A DNA stretch of 64,000 nt from CAYSGL01 sp964520985 (GTDB lineage Bacteria; Pseudomonadota; Alphaproteobacteria; Micavibrionales; Micavibrionaceae), in assembly GCA_964520985.1 (NCBI GenBank), contig CAZFPB010000001.1, positions 992,001 to 1,056,000 of the forward strand. The letters run 5' to 3'. Every line of letters begins with the position of its first letter. Positions within the stretch are counted from its first letter, which is position 1. The notes under the pieces were generated by a model, which was given only the letters and a program-made list of their open reading frames with translations, was not told where the DNA came from and made no database searches. The position numbers and the translations under genes were made by a program. Positions 1 to 8,179 of this stretch are shown piece after piece.

Positions 1-76
1 GCCCTCCATCAGACGGTTCGATTTTTACTGGATTATAAGTTTTTTGCAGATTGTATGCGGTAAATTGAGTTCTCAT
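1..76 (-). CDS. Hypothetical protein, 5' part only (runs off the left edge)
   Basis: An ATG at 74-76 on the minus strand opens a frame of 25 codons that stays open to the window edge, starting MRTQFTAYNLQKTYNP. An AAAAGGA ribosome site lies about 8 bases upstream. It sits 45 bases downstream of the frameshifted gene on the same strand, so the two may be co-transcribed. Too little is visible to name a family. Confidence 0.55.
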   Translation of the reverse strand, partial: MRTQFTAYNLQKTYNPVKIEPSDGG

Positions 77-121
77 GATATTTTCCTTTTATGTGTTGTG
101 GGGTGAATAAACGCAGCGTAC

Positions 122-408
122 TTATCTACCTATCCAATGCGCGGCACCCTCCATCGACATATCGCGTCCCCAGCGGTTGTAGAGATAGACAGGCGGCCTC
201 TTGGGGGCATTACTCAAATCAGCCATAAGGGCCGATACACCATCAATCCACTTATCGCCCCTTACGGCTTTCCACGCCTCTTTAAGAGCAGCCCCTATGT
301 AATGACGGGTAGAACCACCAAAGCGGGCCGACCCTTCACGGGCAATACCCAAGCCTTTTGCATGACATTTTTTATCTTATAGGATTGTTTTGAAACCTTT
401 TTGTTCAT
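122..408 (-). pseudogene. Small phage-type hypothetical protein, apparent 1-base frameshift
   Basis: Two reading frames join into one plausible protein of about 95 residues. The first starts at ATG 408 (MNKKVSKQSYKIKNVMQKAW) behind a weak AAAGG site. The second runs from about 350 to the stop at 122 (GIAREGSARFGG...REALKEAWK-like core, ending in WGRDMSMEGAAHWIGR). One extra G in the GGG run read on the minus strand (plus-strand CCC at 348-350) would give a continuous MQKAW-GIAREG-x-ARFGG helix pair. I know this pattern from small phage and plasmid proteins of the form KAWEIARxGAxKFGGxxxEYxxEALRxAW. Either the gene is truly broken or the base was lost in sequencing. Its function is unknown. 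Confidence 0.6.
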
Positions 409-432
409 CTTTCTTGCCTTTTCATTCCTTTA

Positions 433-451
433 TTGATACTATTTGTATCAA
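433..451. promoter_or_regulatory. Inverted repeat TTGATAC-N5-GTATCAA, probable operator
   Basis: Perfect 7-base arms around a 5-base spacer lie between the frameshifted minus-strand gene and the plus-strand XRE regulator. A further GATAC occurs near 487. Size and position fit a dimeric HTH regulator site controlling the divergent pair, possibly bound by the XRE protein encoded just downstream. That binding is inference. Confidence 0.5.
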
Positions 452-518
452 AGGTGAGATGAATAATCAACCCTTTTAGAGCAAAAAAGATACAAAAAGT
501 TTTATAAGAGGACTAAAA

Positions 519-740
519 ATGCAAAATGCCGCACAAATCCGGGCCGCAAGAGGCTTTCTGGCCTGGAGCCAAACCGAATTGGCCGAGAAATCAGGCGTAT
601 CGCTTCCCACCGTCAAGCGCATGGAAACAAAGGGGCTGGAGTCCTGCAATTTCGGGAATGTAAAAGCGGTGCAGGATGCGCTGGAGGCCGCCGGCATCAC
701 CTTCTCCCCAGAGGGCTGTATTTGCCCTCCTAAATCATAA
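519..740 (+). CDS. Small XRE-family HTH regulator
   Basis: A 73-residue protein made almost wholly of one Cro/C1-type helix-turn-helix (about residues 5-62): AAQIRAARGFLAWSQTELAE then a SGVSLPTVKRME recognition region. The start has an AAGAGGA site 8 bases upstream. The N-terminus closely resembles that of the larger regulator at 24014 (TAQIRGARGILNWSQQDLAQ), so both belong to one subfamily, but this one has no effector domain. The short tail after the HTH contains two cysteines (CICPPKS). It is probably a transcriptional repressor that acts on the inverted repeat upstream. Confidence 0.85.
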   Translation: MQNAAQIRAARGFLAWSQTELAEKSGVSLPTVKRMETKGLESCNFGNVKAVQDALEAAGITFSPEGCICPPKS

Positions 741-749
741 CATGAGAAA

Positions 750-811
750 CTTATATAAAGTTATATGTAGTTATAAAAGACTATTGATATAACTTTATAA
801 ACTTTATATAA
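750..811. promoter_or_regulatory. AT-rich inverted-repeat promoter region of the ATPase gene
   Basis: A near-palindromic region: 13-base arms at 754-766 (ATAAAGTTATAT core) and 787-799 (ATATAACTTTATA) are separated by 20 bases. A further 11-base copy at 801-811 (ACTTTATATAA) is complementary to 751-761. It ends 8 bases before the start codon of the ATPase gene, where no convincing ribosome site is visible. It could be an operator array or a structured leader. Confidence 0.45.
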
Positions 812-819
812 CCTCCAAT

Positions 820-2001
820 ATGGATCCTGTAAGAAATCCCTTTGCCCCTGGCGCTGGCTCGCAACCCCCTGAACTTGCGGGGAGAAATGCCGTTATTTCA
901 GACGCTAATATCGCTCTACAAAGAGTATTACAAGGTCGGCACGACAAATCTCAAATTTTACTCGGTCTTCGGGGGACGGGGAAAACCGTTCTTTTAAATG
1001 CTATTGAGAAAATAGCTCTTGAGCATGGTTATGTAACCTCTTTCATAGAAGCCCCCGAAGGAAGACCTCTTACTGAACTAATATATCCCAAAATATTTCA
1101 GACTTTACGCAAGCTATCTTTAATTGAATCAGCGAAAGCCACAGCATATGGCGCAATGCGGGCGCTTAGAAGCTTCGCCAGCGTTTTCAAGGTTTCTATG
1201 GGCGAATTATCTATTTCAGTCGATTCAGAAGCCGGCACAGCAGACAGTGGAATTTTGGAGTTTGATCTAAGTGAACTTTTTATACGAGTAGGAGAGACGG
1301 CAAAAGCTGCTGGTACTGGATGGGCCCTATTTATAGATGAGGTGCAATATTTAAAAGAGGAAGAGCTTGCCGCTTTAATTGTCGCAATACACCGTATCAA
1401 CCAGAAAGGTTTACCTATCATGTTTTTTGGGGCGGGATTGCCGCAGGTTGCCTCATTGTCAGGTGACGCTAAATCGTATGCAGAACGGCTTTTTAACTAC
1501 CCATCTATTGGCCCTCTCGATAAAGAAGCTGCAAAAAAAGCCATTGAGCAACCAATTATCGAAGAAAGCGAAACTATTGCATCTGAGGGATTGGAATTAA
1601 TCATAGAGGAAACGAAAGGATATCCCTATTTTTTACAAGAGTGGGGCTTCCAATCTTGGAACATAGCTGAGCAGTCTCCAATAACTGCAAAAAATGTACA
1701 GGATGCTTCGCCTACCGCTATCAAGCGTTTGGATGACGGATTTTTTAAAGTCCGATTTGATCGCCTGACACCTAAAGAAAGGGAGTATGTATTGGCTATG
1801 GCTAAACTAGGGAAAGGCCCTTATAGATCCTCCGACATTGCAGATGTAGTGGGTGATAAAGCACAGAGCCTTGGCCCTTGCAGAGCAAATATTATTAGCA
1901 AAGGCATGATATACAGCCCATCATACGGAGATGTAGATTTTACTGTTCCGATGTTTGATGATTATCTGCGCAGAACTTTCCCAAACTACTTTGATAATTG
2001 A
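820..2001 (+). CDS. AAA/STAND-like ATP-binding protein
   Basis: 393 residues with a clear P-loop ATPase core: Walker A GLRGTGKT (49-56), Walker B ALFIDEVQ (169-176), a sensor-like segment MFFGAGLPQ (about 201-209) and an arginine-containing AERLFNYPSIGPL region (about 221-233). The C-terminal third (about 300-393) reads as a winged-helix-like domain. The layout matches the Orc1/Cdc6-related 'ATP-binding protein' families (COG1672/COG1373 type), which often sit in mobile or defence-linked regions. No partner gene is adjacent on this strand. Base composition is AT-rich compared with the core genes. The start is not backed by a ribosome site. The cellular role is unknown. Confidence 0.75.
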   Translation: MDPVRNPFAPGAGSQPPELAGRNAVISDANIALQRVLQGRHDKSQILLGLRGTGKTVLLNAIEKIALEHGYVTSFIEAPEGRPLTELIYPKIFQTLRKLSLIESAKATAYGAMRALRSFASVFKVSMGELSISVDSEAGTADSGILEFDLSELFIRVGETAKAAGTGWALFIDEVQYLKEEELAALIVAIHRINQKGLPIMFFGAGLPQVASLSGDAKSYAERLFNYPSIGPLDKEAAKKAIEQPIIEESETIASEGLELIIEETKGYPYFLQEWGFQSWNIAEQSPITAKNVQDASPTAIKRLDDGFFKVRFDRLTPKEREYVLAMAKLGKGPYRSSDIADVVGDKAQSLGPCRANIISKGMIYSPSYGDVDFTVPMFDDYLRRTFPNYFDN

Positions 2002-2066
2002 GTCAGTAAAACTTCTATAAAATAGAGAAAATCGAATAAGAAGAAATGCTGTACTGCTTAACCAAT

Positions 2067-2086
2067 GGGGGTATATACGGGGGTAT
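2067..2086. repeat. Two direct copies of GGGGGTAT, 12 bases apart
   Basis: GGGGGTAT occurs at 2067-2074 and 2079-2086, 66 bases after the ATPase stop and before the minus-strand terminator at 2189. From memory, similar paired GGGGGTA runs occur beside tyrosine-recombinase genes and attachment sites. No integrase is present here, so an attachment-site scar is only a possibility. The rest of 2002-2188 holds no recognisable gene. Confidence 0.3.
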
Positions 2087-2188
2087 GAATGAACATTTAA
2101 CCAGTAAAAACTTAAATAAATCAGGTGGTTAAATTAAAAATTCCGTTCCACTCCTGCACCATTTTTCTTTCTAATTTTAGACAAAGAA

Positions 2189-2218
2189 AAACCCCCTTGC
2201 CCGCAGGCAAGAGGGTTT
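2189..2218 (-). terminator. Rho-independent terminator of the membrane-protein operon
   Basis: On the minus strand an AAACCCTCTTGCC / GGCAAGGGGGTTT hairpin with a TGCG loop is followed by a T run. It lies 20 bases after the stop of the 200-residue membrane protein. Confidence 0.85.
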
Positions 2219-2237
2219 CCATCACACCTGCTGCGTA

Positions 2238-2840
2238 TTACACGCGGCGGAATGAGAAGTAGCGGGTCAGGTCGATGTTGTTGTCGCGGTGATCGCCGCC
2301 AACCGTGGCAGCCCACCAAGACACAACACCAGCAACCAGCGAAGATGCGGCTGCGCCGAAGGCGAAGATAATCGCCGTGTTTTCAGAAACGCGCATTGCG
2401 GCTTCCGTCAACGTGGCTTCCGCTTCACCGGCATTGCCTGTAACACCAGCGGCAATCGCGCTGAAAGCAGCAACAATCGCAGCGCCAATGGCCACGAGTA
2501 CTGTACCGCTTGCCCAGACTAGCAGGCCGTGCATGCCGTCGCGCATTTCGCGTTCATGGGCCGAAGCGCCACCAGCGAGTGTACGCAGACGACCAGCCAT
2601 GTAGCCACCAGCCAGCGACGCGATCATCTGAATCCACAGGAGCCAGATACCAACCGAGAAAATTTTCACAGCGGTAATGTCAGAAGCCGTCATGTCGAAC
2701 GTATCCGCCAGACCGACAACACTGCCAAAGTTCAGCAGGACGAGAGAGATGGCAATCGCCAGCACCGTCCCTGCCATGATAGCGCACCAGTCCGTGTAGG
2801 AATGGCCACCATGTGTGTGGGGTTCAACAACCATGCTCAT
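2238..2840 (-). CDS. Four-helix integral membrane protein, unknown function
   Basis: 200 residues with about four hydrophobic segments (roughly 19-43, 62-85, 108-133 and 155-180) and a histidine-containing N-terminus (EPHTHGGHSYTD). Helices are rich in Gly and Ala, and a short cytosolic loop carries the HEREMRDGMHG motif. The layout resembles small alphaproteobacterial membrane proteins sometimes labelled PhnA-like, but I cannot assign a function. The AGGAGA ribosome site overlaps the stop of the 24-residue ORF just upstream, so the two are translated from one message that ends at the terminator at 2189. Confidence 0.75.
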   Translation of the reverse strand: MSMVVEPHTHGGHSYTDWCAIMAGTVLAIAISLVLLNFGSVVGLADTFDMTASDITAVKIFSVGIWLLWIQMIASLAGGYMAGRLRTLAGGASAHEREMRDGMHGLLVWASGTVLVAIGAAIVAAFSAIAAGVTGNAGEAEATLTEAAMRVSENTAIIFAFGAAASSLVAGVVSWWAATVGGDHRDNNIDLTRYFSFRRV

Positions 2841-2846
2841 GTCTCC

Positions 2847-2921
2847 TTAGTGAATGCCAACAAAGGACAGAATGGCCATCACGATAACGACGAGACCAAC
2901 AAGATAAATAATAGAGTTCAC
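2847..2921 (-). CDS. 24-residue single-helix membrane protein
   Basis: A GTG at 2921 sits 6-7 bases after a strong AAGGAGA site and opens 24 codons, MNSIIYLVGLVVIVMAILSF followed by four residues and TAA. Nearly the whole peptide is one hydrophobic helix. Its stop is fused to the ribosome site of the four-helix membrane protein, with a 6-base gap between genes. I recall similar tiny proteins with the pattern IIYxVGxVVxVxAxLSFxG in other alphaproteobacteria. It is a likely partner or regulator of the downstream membrane protein, by inference from coupling only. Confidence 0.65.
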   Translation of the reverse strand: MNSIIYLVGLVVIVMAILSFVGIH

Positions 2922-3000
2922 GTTTTTTCTCCTTTTAAAATGAATTGAGGCAGTAACATGAAGATGAACGGGCGAAATTAAGAAAGGTTCCCGGAAGACG

Positions 3001-4467
3001 CTAAATGGCCTCTACGGCGCGTTTCCAACCCTGATACAGGGCTACACGATCTTGCGCCGGGAGCTTTGGATCGTAGCGTTTTTCCAGCGCCCAGTTTTTG
3101 GAAAGATCACCAAGGTCGTGATAGACGCCGCTGTGAAGACCCGCCAGAGACGCGGCGCCGAGGGCGGTTGTTTCATGCACACGCGGAATTTCCACTGGGC
3201 GATCAATCATGTCCGCAAGAAACTGGCACATAAATTCGTTGGCAACGAGACCGCCATCAGCGCGGATGGTTTTGGGATCATGCCCGCTATCTTTTGCCAT
3301 CGCGTCCATCAGGTCGAGCGTCTGATAAGCCTGTGCTTCCAGCGCGGCGCGGGCAATATGAGCTTTGGTGCTTTCACGGCTAAGGCCGGAAATTGCGGCG
3401 CGCGCGGTTGGGTTCCAGTAAGGCGCGCCCAAGCCTGTAAACGCCGGCACGAAATAAACGCCGTTATTATCCGGAACGGAGCGCGCAAGCGTTTCACTGT
3501 CCGCTGAATTCTTGATAATGCCGAGATTATCGCGCAGCCATTGGATTGCTGCACCCGCTGTGAAAATCGCTCCTTCAATCGCGTAAGTTGATTTACCATC
3601 GAAACGATACGCTGTCGTCGTCAGTAATCTGTTTTGCGATTGTTTAAAGATATCGCCGATATTCATCAGAGCGAAGCAACCCGTGCCATAGGTGGACTTG
3701 ACCATGCCATGTTCGAAGCAGCACTGGCCGATCAACGCCGCCTGCTGATCGCCTGCCATACCGCCGATAGTGTAAGATTTGCCCAGAAGCTCCGGCAGTG
3801 TCTGGCCGAAATCGGCGACGTTGTCTTTCACGTCCGGCAAAAGGCTGCGGGGGATATCGAAGAGATGTAGCAACTCCTCGTCCCAGTTTTGCGTAACGAT
3901 ATTATACAGCATCGTGCGCGCAGCGTTGGTGGCATCGGTGGCATGCACCTTGCCGCCCGTGAGATGCCAGAGCAGGAAGCTATCGATGGTGCCAAACGCC
4001 AGATCGCCCGCCTCGGCCCGCTGGCGCACGCCATCCACATAATTGAGCACCCAGTTGATTTTGGTCGCGCTGAAATACGGATCGAGCAGTAAGCCTGTTT
4101 TGGCCGAGACTGCCGCTTCATGCCCCTGCTCTTTCAGCGTCGCGCAATAATCGGCTGTGCGGCGATCCTGCCAGACGATAGCGTTATAAACGGGCTTGCC
4201 GGTTTTGCGATCCCACAGAACCGTGGTTTCACGTTGATTGGTAATGCCGATCGCAGCGATCGTCTGTCCGCCTGCATGGCCGATGACATCACGGCAGCAA
4301 TATAGCGTATCACGCCAGATATTGTTGGCATTCTGTTCTACCCAACCTTTGTGCGGATAATGCAGGGTTAATTCTTTTTGGCTGACGGCAACAATATCGC
4401 CGCTCTTGGAAAATAAAATCGCGCGCGAAGAAGTTGTACCCTGATCGATAGCCAGCAAATAGGTCAT
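3001..4467 (-). CDS. glpK: Glycerol kinase
   Basis: 488 residues, normal length for GlpK. It phosphorylates glycerol to sn-glycerol 3-phosphate in the cytosol using ATP. The FGGY-family features are intact: the N-terminal phosphate motif YLLAIDQGTTSSRAILF, the QRETTVLWD and NAIVWQDRRT substrate region, GMAGDQQAALIGQ, and the C-terminal RADGGLVANEFMCQFLADM signature. Its start overlaps the glpD stop by four bases (ATGA), so kinase and dehydrogenase are translationally coupled and glpD is upstream. No glpF facilitator or glpR repressor is nearby, and no clear terminator follows the stop. Confidence 0.97.
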   Translation of the reverse strand: MTYLLAIDQGTTSSRAILFSKSGDIVAVSQKELTLHYPHKGWVEQNANNIWRDTLYCCRDVIGHAGGQTIAAIGITNQRETTVLWDRKTGKPVYNAIVWQDRRTADYCATLKEQGHEAAVSAKTGLLLDPYFSATKINWVLNYVDGVRQRAEAGDLAFGTIDSFLLWHLTGGKVHATDATNAARTMLYNIVTQNWDEELLHLFDIPRSLLPDVKDNVADFGQTLPELLGKSYTIGGMAGDQQAALIGQCCFEHGMVKSTYGTGCFALMNIGDIFKQSQNRLLTTTAYRFDGKSTYAIEGAIFTAGAAIQWLRDNLGIIKNSADSETLARSVPDNNGVYFVPAFTGLGAPYWNPTARAAISGLSRESTKAHIARAALEAQAYQTLDLMDAMAKDSGHDPKTIRADGGLVANEFMCQFLADMIDRPVEIPRVHETTALGAASLAGLHSGVYHDLGDLSKNWALEKRYDPKLPAQDRVALYQGWKRAVEAI

Positions 4468-5951
4468 GAGACATTTTCCATGTATTCCGTTACCGCCGCA
4501 ATCGTTTCCGGCGGTACATGTAATCCAAGCTTCGAGCGGCGCCAGAAGATATCATCTGGCATCTTGGCGAATTCATGTGCGCGCAAATAATCGATTTCAG
4601 CCTGATAGACACCAAAGCCAAAATCGATACCAAAATCCTTTAAAGCATATTTTCCTTCGATAAATTTATCCATGCGGGTACCGTATGCTCTGGCGTAACG
4701 CCACACCAATTCCAGCGGCAAGAACGGATATTTTACCGACTGATCATCGACATAATTTTGCATCGACCCTTTTATATTACCGCCAGGTAGCGGCATGGCG
4801 GCGGTCCAGCTGAGTTTGCGCCGCGTAATCTTATTGACAACCTCTTCGGCGAGATGGCGATAGGTTGTGATTTTTCCGCCGAAAATGGAGAGGATCGGCG
4901 CCTTGTTGACAATTTGCATATCCAGCTTGTAATCGCGCGTCACTTTGCTGGCGCTGTCTTCTCCATCGTCCGCCAGCGCCCGAACTCCGGAATAACTCCA
5001 GACGATATCTGCAGCGGTGATCTGTTGCTTGAACGAGCGATTGGCGGCATTCAGCAAGTAGTCAATTTCTTCAGCGGATATCTGCGCCAAGGCTGGATCA
5101 TCGGTGTAAGGCACATCGGTGGTACCAAAAAGCGTATAATGGTGTTCGTACGGAATGGCAAAGACGATGCGGCCATCGGGTTGCTGGAGAATATAACTCT
5201 GCGCGCCGTTATGAAGTCTGGGAACGATAATATGGGAGCCTTTGACCAGACGGACCAGCGGCGTGCGTAGTCCATCCATCTTCGATGCTTCCAGCACTTT
5301 GCGCACCCACGGGCCGCCGGCATTGACGATAGCTCCCGCCGTGACGCGAAACTCGTCACCACTGGCTAGATCCATCATAGTGATACGCCATCCAGTGCGT
5401 TCACGCCGCGGCTCGATTTTTGTCACCGCCGTGCGCGTGAGAATATCCGCTCCGCGTTCTTTGGCATCCAGCGCATTCAGCGCGACAAGCCGCGCATCAT
5501 CCACCCAGCAATCGGCGTAAGTAAAACCATCGTGATAACTATCCAGCAGCGGATCGCCGTATGGATGCGTTGCAAACTCAATCGCCGCGCTTTTCTTGAT
5601 ATTTTGTTTTCCCGCAAAGCGGTCATAGAGAAACAGACCGAAACGGATCAACCATTGGGGACGTAAATGTTCATCATACGGCAGGACGAAATCCATTGAG
5701 CGCACGATATGCGGTGCCATGGCCAGAAGTTTTGCGCGCTCCTGCAGACTTTCATGCACTAGCTTGAATTTATAATGCTCGAGATAGCGCAAACCGCCAT
5801 GGACCAGCTTGGTGCTGGCGGAACTCGTCGCACCCGCCAGATCCTGCGCTTCGACCAACAGAGTCTGATATCCCCGGCCCTGCGCGTCCCGGGCGACGCC
5901 CGCCCCGTTGATTCCGCCGCCAATGATACATATGTCGTAATCCGCTTCCAT
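4464..5951 (-). CDS. glpD: Aerobic glycerol-3-phosphate dehydrogenase (FAD)
   Basis: 495 residues. It oxidises glycerol 3-phosphate to dihydroxyacetone phosphate and passes electrons to quinone at the inner membrane face. The FAD-binding Rossmann motif is at the N-terminus (DICIIGGGINGAGVARDAQG), followed by the ATSSASTKLVHGGLRYLE signature and an IVNAGGPW segment in the middle. The C-terminal domain is present (FGIDFGFGVYQAEIDYLRAHE). First gene of the glpD-glpK pair; the 134-base gap to the divergent yjbH-like gene must hold its promoter, but I see no clear operator there. Confidence 0.96.
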   Translation of the reverse strand: MEADYDICIIGGGINGAGVARDAQGRGYQTLLVEAQDLAGATSSASTKLVHGGLRYLEHYKFKLVHESLQERAKLLAMAPHIVRSMDFVLPYDEHLRPQWLIRFGLFLYDRFAGKQNIKKSAAIEFATHPYGDPLLDSYHDGFTYADCWVDDARLVALNALDAKERGADILTRTAVTKIEPRRERTGWRITMMDLASGDEFRVTAGAIVNAGGPWVRKVLEASKMDGLRTPLVRLVKGSHIIVPRLHNGAQSYILQQPDGRIVFAIPYEHHYTLFGTTDVPYTDDPALAQISAEEIDYLLNAANRSFKQQITAADIVWSYSGVRALADDGEDSASKVTRDYKLDMQIVNKAPILSIFGGKITTYRHLAEEVVNKITRRKLSWTAAMPLPGGNIKGSMQNYVDDQSVKYPFLPLELVWRYARAYGTRMDKFIEGKYALKDFGIDFGFGVYQAEIDYLRAHEFAKMPDDIFWRRSKLGLHVPPETIAAVTEYMENVS

Positions 5952-6085
5952 TGTTCTCCCAGCCTATACGAATTTCACCAACCGTCTAGAGAAAGCCGTG
6001 AATTTCAGTGCTTTAGCCTTTGACAGACCCCAAACCATCAGGAAAACTATAGGTTGTTATTTGAAATTTATTTCTAGCGGACATT

Positions 6086-8179
6086 ATGCCTTCCTGCCGC
6101 TGCCGTCTATTTTATGCCTGTATTTTCCTGACGAGCCTGAGCCCGTTATCAGCAGGGTCGGCTGCGGCCAATGAGCATCGCCCCTCCGCCACGCTGATGG
6201 GGCCGATCGGATTAAATACAGTGCCCAGCGCGCGGATGGACAAGGCAGGAACGGTGCGTATCGGCGTTGGCACCATTGATCCTTATCTGCACAGCTTTGC
6301 CGGATTTCAGTTAACCGACCGTTTTTACGTCGGCGTGCGTCAAAGCGCGGAAAAATCATCGCTAACGTCCACACCCGACAGATTGTATCCCGGCGTTGAT
6401 CTGAAAATAAAACTGAATAATGAGGGGCGTTATGATCCCGAAGTCGCGGTGGGATTTCTCTCGGCGTTCGGGCACAAGAAAACCGCGTCCGAATATATCG
6501 CCCTCTCGAAACGCTATAACAATTTTGATTTTACGTTCGGTATGGGATGGGGACGCTTGGCAGGCGATGGGCATCTCTCCAACCCGCTGAAACGCATGGC
6601 ATCGCATTTTGGCAACGACCGCGATTTTAACAATGAAGTTGCCAATTCCGCGCATGACTGGTTCACGGGCAGTGATGTGAGCTTCTTTGGCGGCCTCGAA
6701 TATCAGACACCGCTGGAAGGTGTGAGTTTGAAAGCAGACTGGGGCGCGAACCCCTACTCCATCGAAGAAAACACCATTCCCGGCTTTAACGCACCTGCGC
6801 CTTGGAGCATTGGCGTGAATTACAGCCCGGTACCCTGGGTGGATGGCATGATCGGCATCGCCGGAACAGATACGGTCATGGCGCGTCTCTCCTTGCAGAG
6901 CAATGCGATGGATTGGCTGACACGGCCTTACAAAGATACAACGGGCGCAAGTTTACTGCCTCGTGACGAGACCAATGCGGATGCCGGGAAAATGATGGAA
7001 GCTGCCGAGCAAGGGGCTATATATCTAAGCGACACGCACATCGACGGTGATAGCGCGATAGCATCCTTACATTTAAATTCACATAGGCCGCTAGCTTATC
7101 AAATAGGGCGCGCGGCGCGACATGTGGCGAATAATGCTGGAAAAAATGTTGAAACAATCACAATCATCCCGATGCGCGGCAAGATCAAAGGCCGCCCCAT
7201 CAGCTTTCTGCGGCGCGATCTGGAACAGGCGCTGGCGCAGCATCAAGGAAGCCCGGAAGAAGTATGGCGCAATACACATTTTGATGCAGCCATCAAAGAG
7301 GGCGATGGACGCGGGTTTTTTCAATCGTTTGATTTTAATTATAATGTCGCCCTTAAAAACGATGTCAGCCTGTCAGAAGATGACGCGGAATATCTTTATC
7401 GCAGCGCTGCTGTTTTACGAGGACGCGCCGAGTTACCCGAAGGCCTGTTCGCGGGCGGCGACTTTAAAATTAATATCAGCGATAATCTGGATAAGCTGGA
7501 TGATCGCAATCCCAATCTCGATGTGACACGTAGTGATGTCGATGCCTATACCAAACGGCGATTTTATTTAGAACGCGCCTATGGCGGGATGAGAAAAACT
7601 ATCCTTGACGATGTGTTTCTGTCTTACAGTGGCGGTTTGCTGGATGAAATGTATGCGGGCTATGGCGGGGAAGTCTTATATCGCCCTTTTGGCAAAACTT
7701 TTGCGCTGGGCTTTGAAGGCTGGCAGGTATTTAAACGCGATCCGTCCGACATGTGGGGATTAACGGCGAATAGCGAACCGCGCGTAACGGGACATTTTAA
7801 TCTTTTTTATGAAGTGCCGGAAACAGATATGACGGCCTATGCCAAGGTCGGGCAATATCTCGGGGGCGATACGGGCGTGACACTGGGGCTGGATCGTCAG
7901 TTCAATGGCGGCGCGACGCTCGGCGGCATAATTACCGCTACCAAAGAATCCGATTACGACACGCTGGGCGGCGCCACGCATTTTTACAGCGGTATACAGT
8001 TAAAAGTGCCGTTGGGCAATGTGCCGTATGTGCCGGAAGGATCGGAAGTTATTACGACCTTCCACCCTCAAGGGCGCGACGCCGGGCAATTCCTGGATAA
8101 TCCAGAGCCTTTGTATAAAGTTACTGAACCAGTGTCTTACCGGGCAGCGAGCCGAAGCTGGAACCGCCTTCTGGATTAG
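6086..8179 (+). CDS. YjbH-family outer-membrane protein (exopolysaccharide-linked)
   Basis: 697 residues with an N-terminal signal peptide (about 1-28, ending near SAAANE). The first mature segment carries the family motif GLNTVPSARMDKAGTVRIGV. Many alternating aromatic strands (FDFTFGMGWGRLAG, FALGFEGWQVFKRDP, GVTLGLDRQFNGGATLGG) indicate an outer-membrane beta-barrel. YjbH-type proteins (DUF940) accompany exopolysaccharide secretion genes, but no yjbEFG partners are beside this copy. The last 59 bases overlap the 3' end of the convergent leucine dehydrogenase gene. The ribosome site is weak. Family assignment is good; the exact role is inferred. Confidence 0.85.
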   Translation: MPSCRCRLFYACIFLTSLSPLSAGSAAANEHRPSATLMGPIGLNTVPSARMDKAGTVRIGVGTIDPYLHSFAGFQLTDRFYVGVRQSAEKSSLTSTPDRLYPGVDLKIKLNNEGRYDPEVAVGFLSAFGHKKTASEYIALSKRYNNFDFTFGMGWGRLAGDGHLSNPLKRMASHFGNDRDFNNEVANSAHDWFTGSDVSFFGGLEYQTPLEGVSLKADWGANPYSIEENTIPGFNAPAPWSIGVNYSPVPWVDGMIGIAGTDTVMARLSLQSNAMDWLTRPYKDTTGASLLPRDETNADAGKMMEAAEQGAIYLSDTHIDGDSAIASLHLNSHRPLAYQIGRAARHVANNAGKNVETITIIPMRGKIKGRPISFLRRDLEQALAQHQGSPEEVWRNTHFDAAIKEGDGRGFFQSFDFNYNVALKNDVSLSEDDAEYLYRSAAVLRGRAELPEGLFAGGDFKINISDNLDKLDDRNPNLDVTRSDVDAYTKRRFYLERAYGGMRKTILDDVFLSYSGGLLDEMYAGYGGEVLYRPFGKTFALGFEGWQVFKRDPSDMWGLTANSEPRVTGHFNLFYEVPETDMTAYAKVGQYLGGDTGVTLGLDRQFNGGATLGGIITATKESDYDTLGGATHFYSGIQLKVPLGNVPYVPEGSEVITTFHPQGRDAGQFLDNPEPLYKVTEPVSYRAASRSWNRLLD

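Noticed and set aside
2067..2086. GGGGGTAT repeats as an attachment site
   Set aside because: No integrase, no tRNA and no second copy were seen, so the attachment idea is kept only as a weak possibility.
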